Origin: Diadema setosum
Lineage: Eukaryota > Echinodermata > Echinoidea > Diadematoida > Diadematidae
Assembly: GCA_033980235.1 (NCBI GenBank)
Contig: CM067067.1
Location: 25,110,603 to 25,174,602 of the forward strand
Direction of reading: 5' to 3'
Length of the DNA: 64,000 nt
Shown here: in pieces, positions 63,037-64,000 of the stretch
Layout of the letters: each line of letters begins with the position of its first letter
Position numbering within the stretch: position 1 is the stretch's first letter
The notes under the pieces: model-generated
What the model was told of the DNA's origin: nothing
The model's database searches: none
Seen by the model: the letters and a program-made list of their open reading frames with translations, nothing else
Position numbers and translations under genes: made by a program

Positions 63037-64000
63037 TGTGGAAACAAATTCAAAACACATTCACACAAACATTATGTAAAAAAAATGATGTTTCAATTCT
63101 TCAGAACTAAATTTGTATCAAAGGGATGGTACAGTTTCAGTTGAGATGGGGCTACAGGGAATAATTTTCCTGGTATCGCATCACAATTCGCTGTGCATTT
63201 TTACACCACTGCTACACAAACTAACTTTTAGCAGTTTTCTTACATAGAAGTGTACAGGATATCATTGAAGATATTTTTCATCAGCTGAAATTGCTAATCA
63301 AATTAGAGCTTGAAAATTATTCCCTGGGCTACAGGTTTCCAACATTTTTTTTTTCTTTTTTAGATGATTTTTTTAGATAATGAGAAACCTCTTTATCATG
63401 GAATATGAAAGAACATAATTCTAAGAGGAATTCAAAGTTTATTTGATGAAAATTGGTTTTGAAATGGCTACGATATCCAAAACAAAGCAATCCTGATAAA
63501 AGGTGGGGCCCATCTTTTATTAGAATAGTTTTGTTTTACTTTGTTTCTGAATATCTCAGTCATTTCAAAACCGATTTCCATCAAATAAACTTCAAAGTCC
63601 TCTTAGAACTGAGTGCTCTTTAACTCTTTACATGTATGTGCCACGTTCGCACGACCGACTCAGTCGACGGCGTGCCAACTTCGCATATTCTGCTCAAACG
63701 CACAAACCTGCCCAAACCGATCAATAAATCACCAAAGGCCATAGTACAACGAGTGTTTTTCGTGTGTTTCTCGCGACACCGTTCCTATCAGGTGTAGCTT
63801 GCATTTTATGTGATGATTGACTAGAAAGCGGTGTTCCTTACTGAATTTGTGGGTAAATTCTAAGTTTCTGCCACTATTTTGTGTGCAAATGTCATGCCTT
63901 TTTACAACAATGTACAGTGTAGTTTCAGGCCATTTGAAAGAAAAGCAGTAACAGATTTGCCATACAATATACATCAAAGCAAAGCTTGGCATTTTCTCTA
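63037..64000 (-). other. Upstream of MGAT1 coding exon 1: probable 5' intron
   Basis: The acceptor ending at 63036 implies an intron continuing to the right. It holds the degenerate MITE 63120-63625. TTAACTCTTTACATGTATGTGC at 63619-63640 resembles the start of another TTAA-type element whose other end lies beyond the window. Confidence 0.45.
63120..63625 (+). mobile_element. Degenerate family-1-like MITE with a nested second element
   Basis: It begins AAAGGGATGGTACAGTTTCA and later contains AAATGGCTACGATATCC and its complement (ATATCTCAGTCATTTC), as in family 1, but diverged. A segment at about 63159-63335, bounded by CAGGGAATAATTTTCCTG and AAAATTATTCCCTG, interrupts it. That segment is related to 35995-36215. 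Confidence 0.55.

Overview
This is a eukaryotic, intron-rich, AT-rich window, very probably from an echinoderm (sea urchin-like). Three things suggest this. Two animal genes are split into many small exons. The LTR retrotransposon has the integrase-before-reverse-transcriptase order known from deuterostome Gmr1-like elements. The introns and intergenic DNA are full of small palindromic DNA transposons, SINE-like units and repeats carrying AGGTCA arrays, which are common in marine deuterostomes. The species assignment is inference.

Genes. (1) 1865-8334, plus strand: the last seven exons of a Fer/Fes (Fps) family non-receptor tyrosine kinase, giving 379 residues with an SH2 domain and a complete kinase domain. 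The F-BAR exons lie to the left of the window. (2) 27436-63009, minus strand: a complete MGAT1 (GnT-I) gene, 11 coding exons and 470 codons, with every splice site GT/AG and every junction in phase. The two genes converge tail to tail, with about 19 kb between their stop codons. That interval holds no gene I can support. It probably contains long 3' UTRs, plus pogo-like, piggyBac-like and GGGCCC-ended miniature elements at 16.7-18.3 kb and 23.1-24.2 kb.

MGAT1 introns. Intron 3 is 19.5 kb (35574-55041). It holds a nearly intact 7.25-kb Ty3/gypsy-type LTR retrotransposon (39319-46572) in the same orientation as MGAT1. Its LTRs are almost identical and it has a 4-bp target duplication. Its domain order is gag-protease-integrase-RT-RNase H. 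It looks inactive: there is one in-frame stop inside RT, and a frame change with apparent loss of the integrase C-terminal module. The same intron has two near-identical 1.3-kb hairpin-ended repeats with DR1-type AGGTCA arrays (a third copy is at 260-1576), a related repeat with a nested 777-bp transposon, piggyBac-type MITEs and a CpG-rich patch.

Mobile elements. Several MITE families can be delimited from inverted termini and target duplications: two TTAA-flanked families (five and three copies), a 774-bp TTAA element nested inside one of those copies, a further TTAA palindrome, TA-flanked pogo/Tigger-like elements, TA-flanked CTGTATACGC elements, GGGCCC-ended palindromes, and a hAT-like element. 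A candidate composite SINE with a 7SL-like head followed by a tRNA-like pol III promoter lies in the last intron of the kinase gene. I regard it as the most unusual item here.

How the genes relate. The kinase acts in cytoplasmic signalling at membranes and adhesions. MGAT1 acts in the Golgi and commits N-glycans to the complex type. I see no functional link; they are only chromosomal neighbours.
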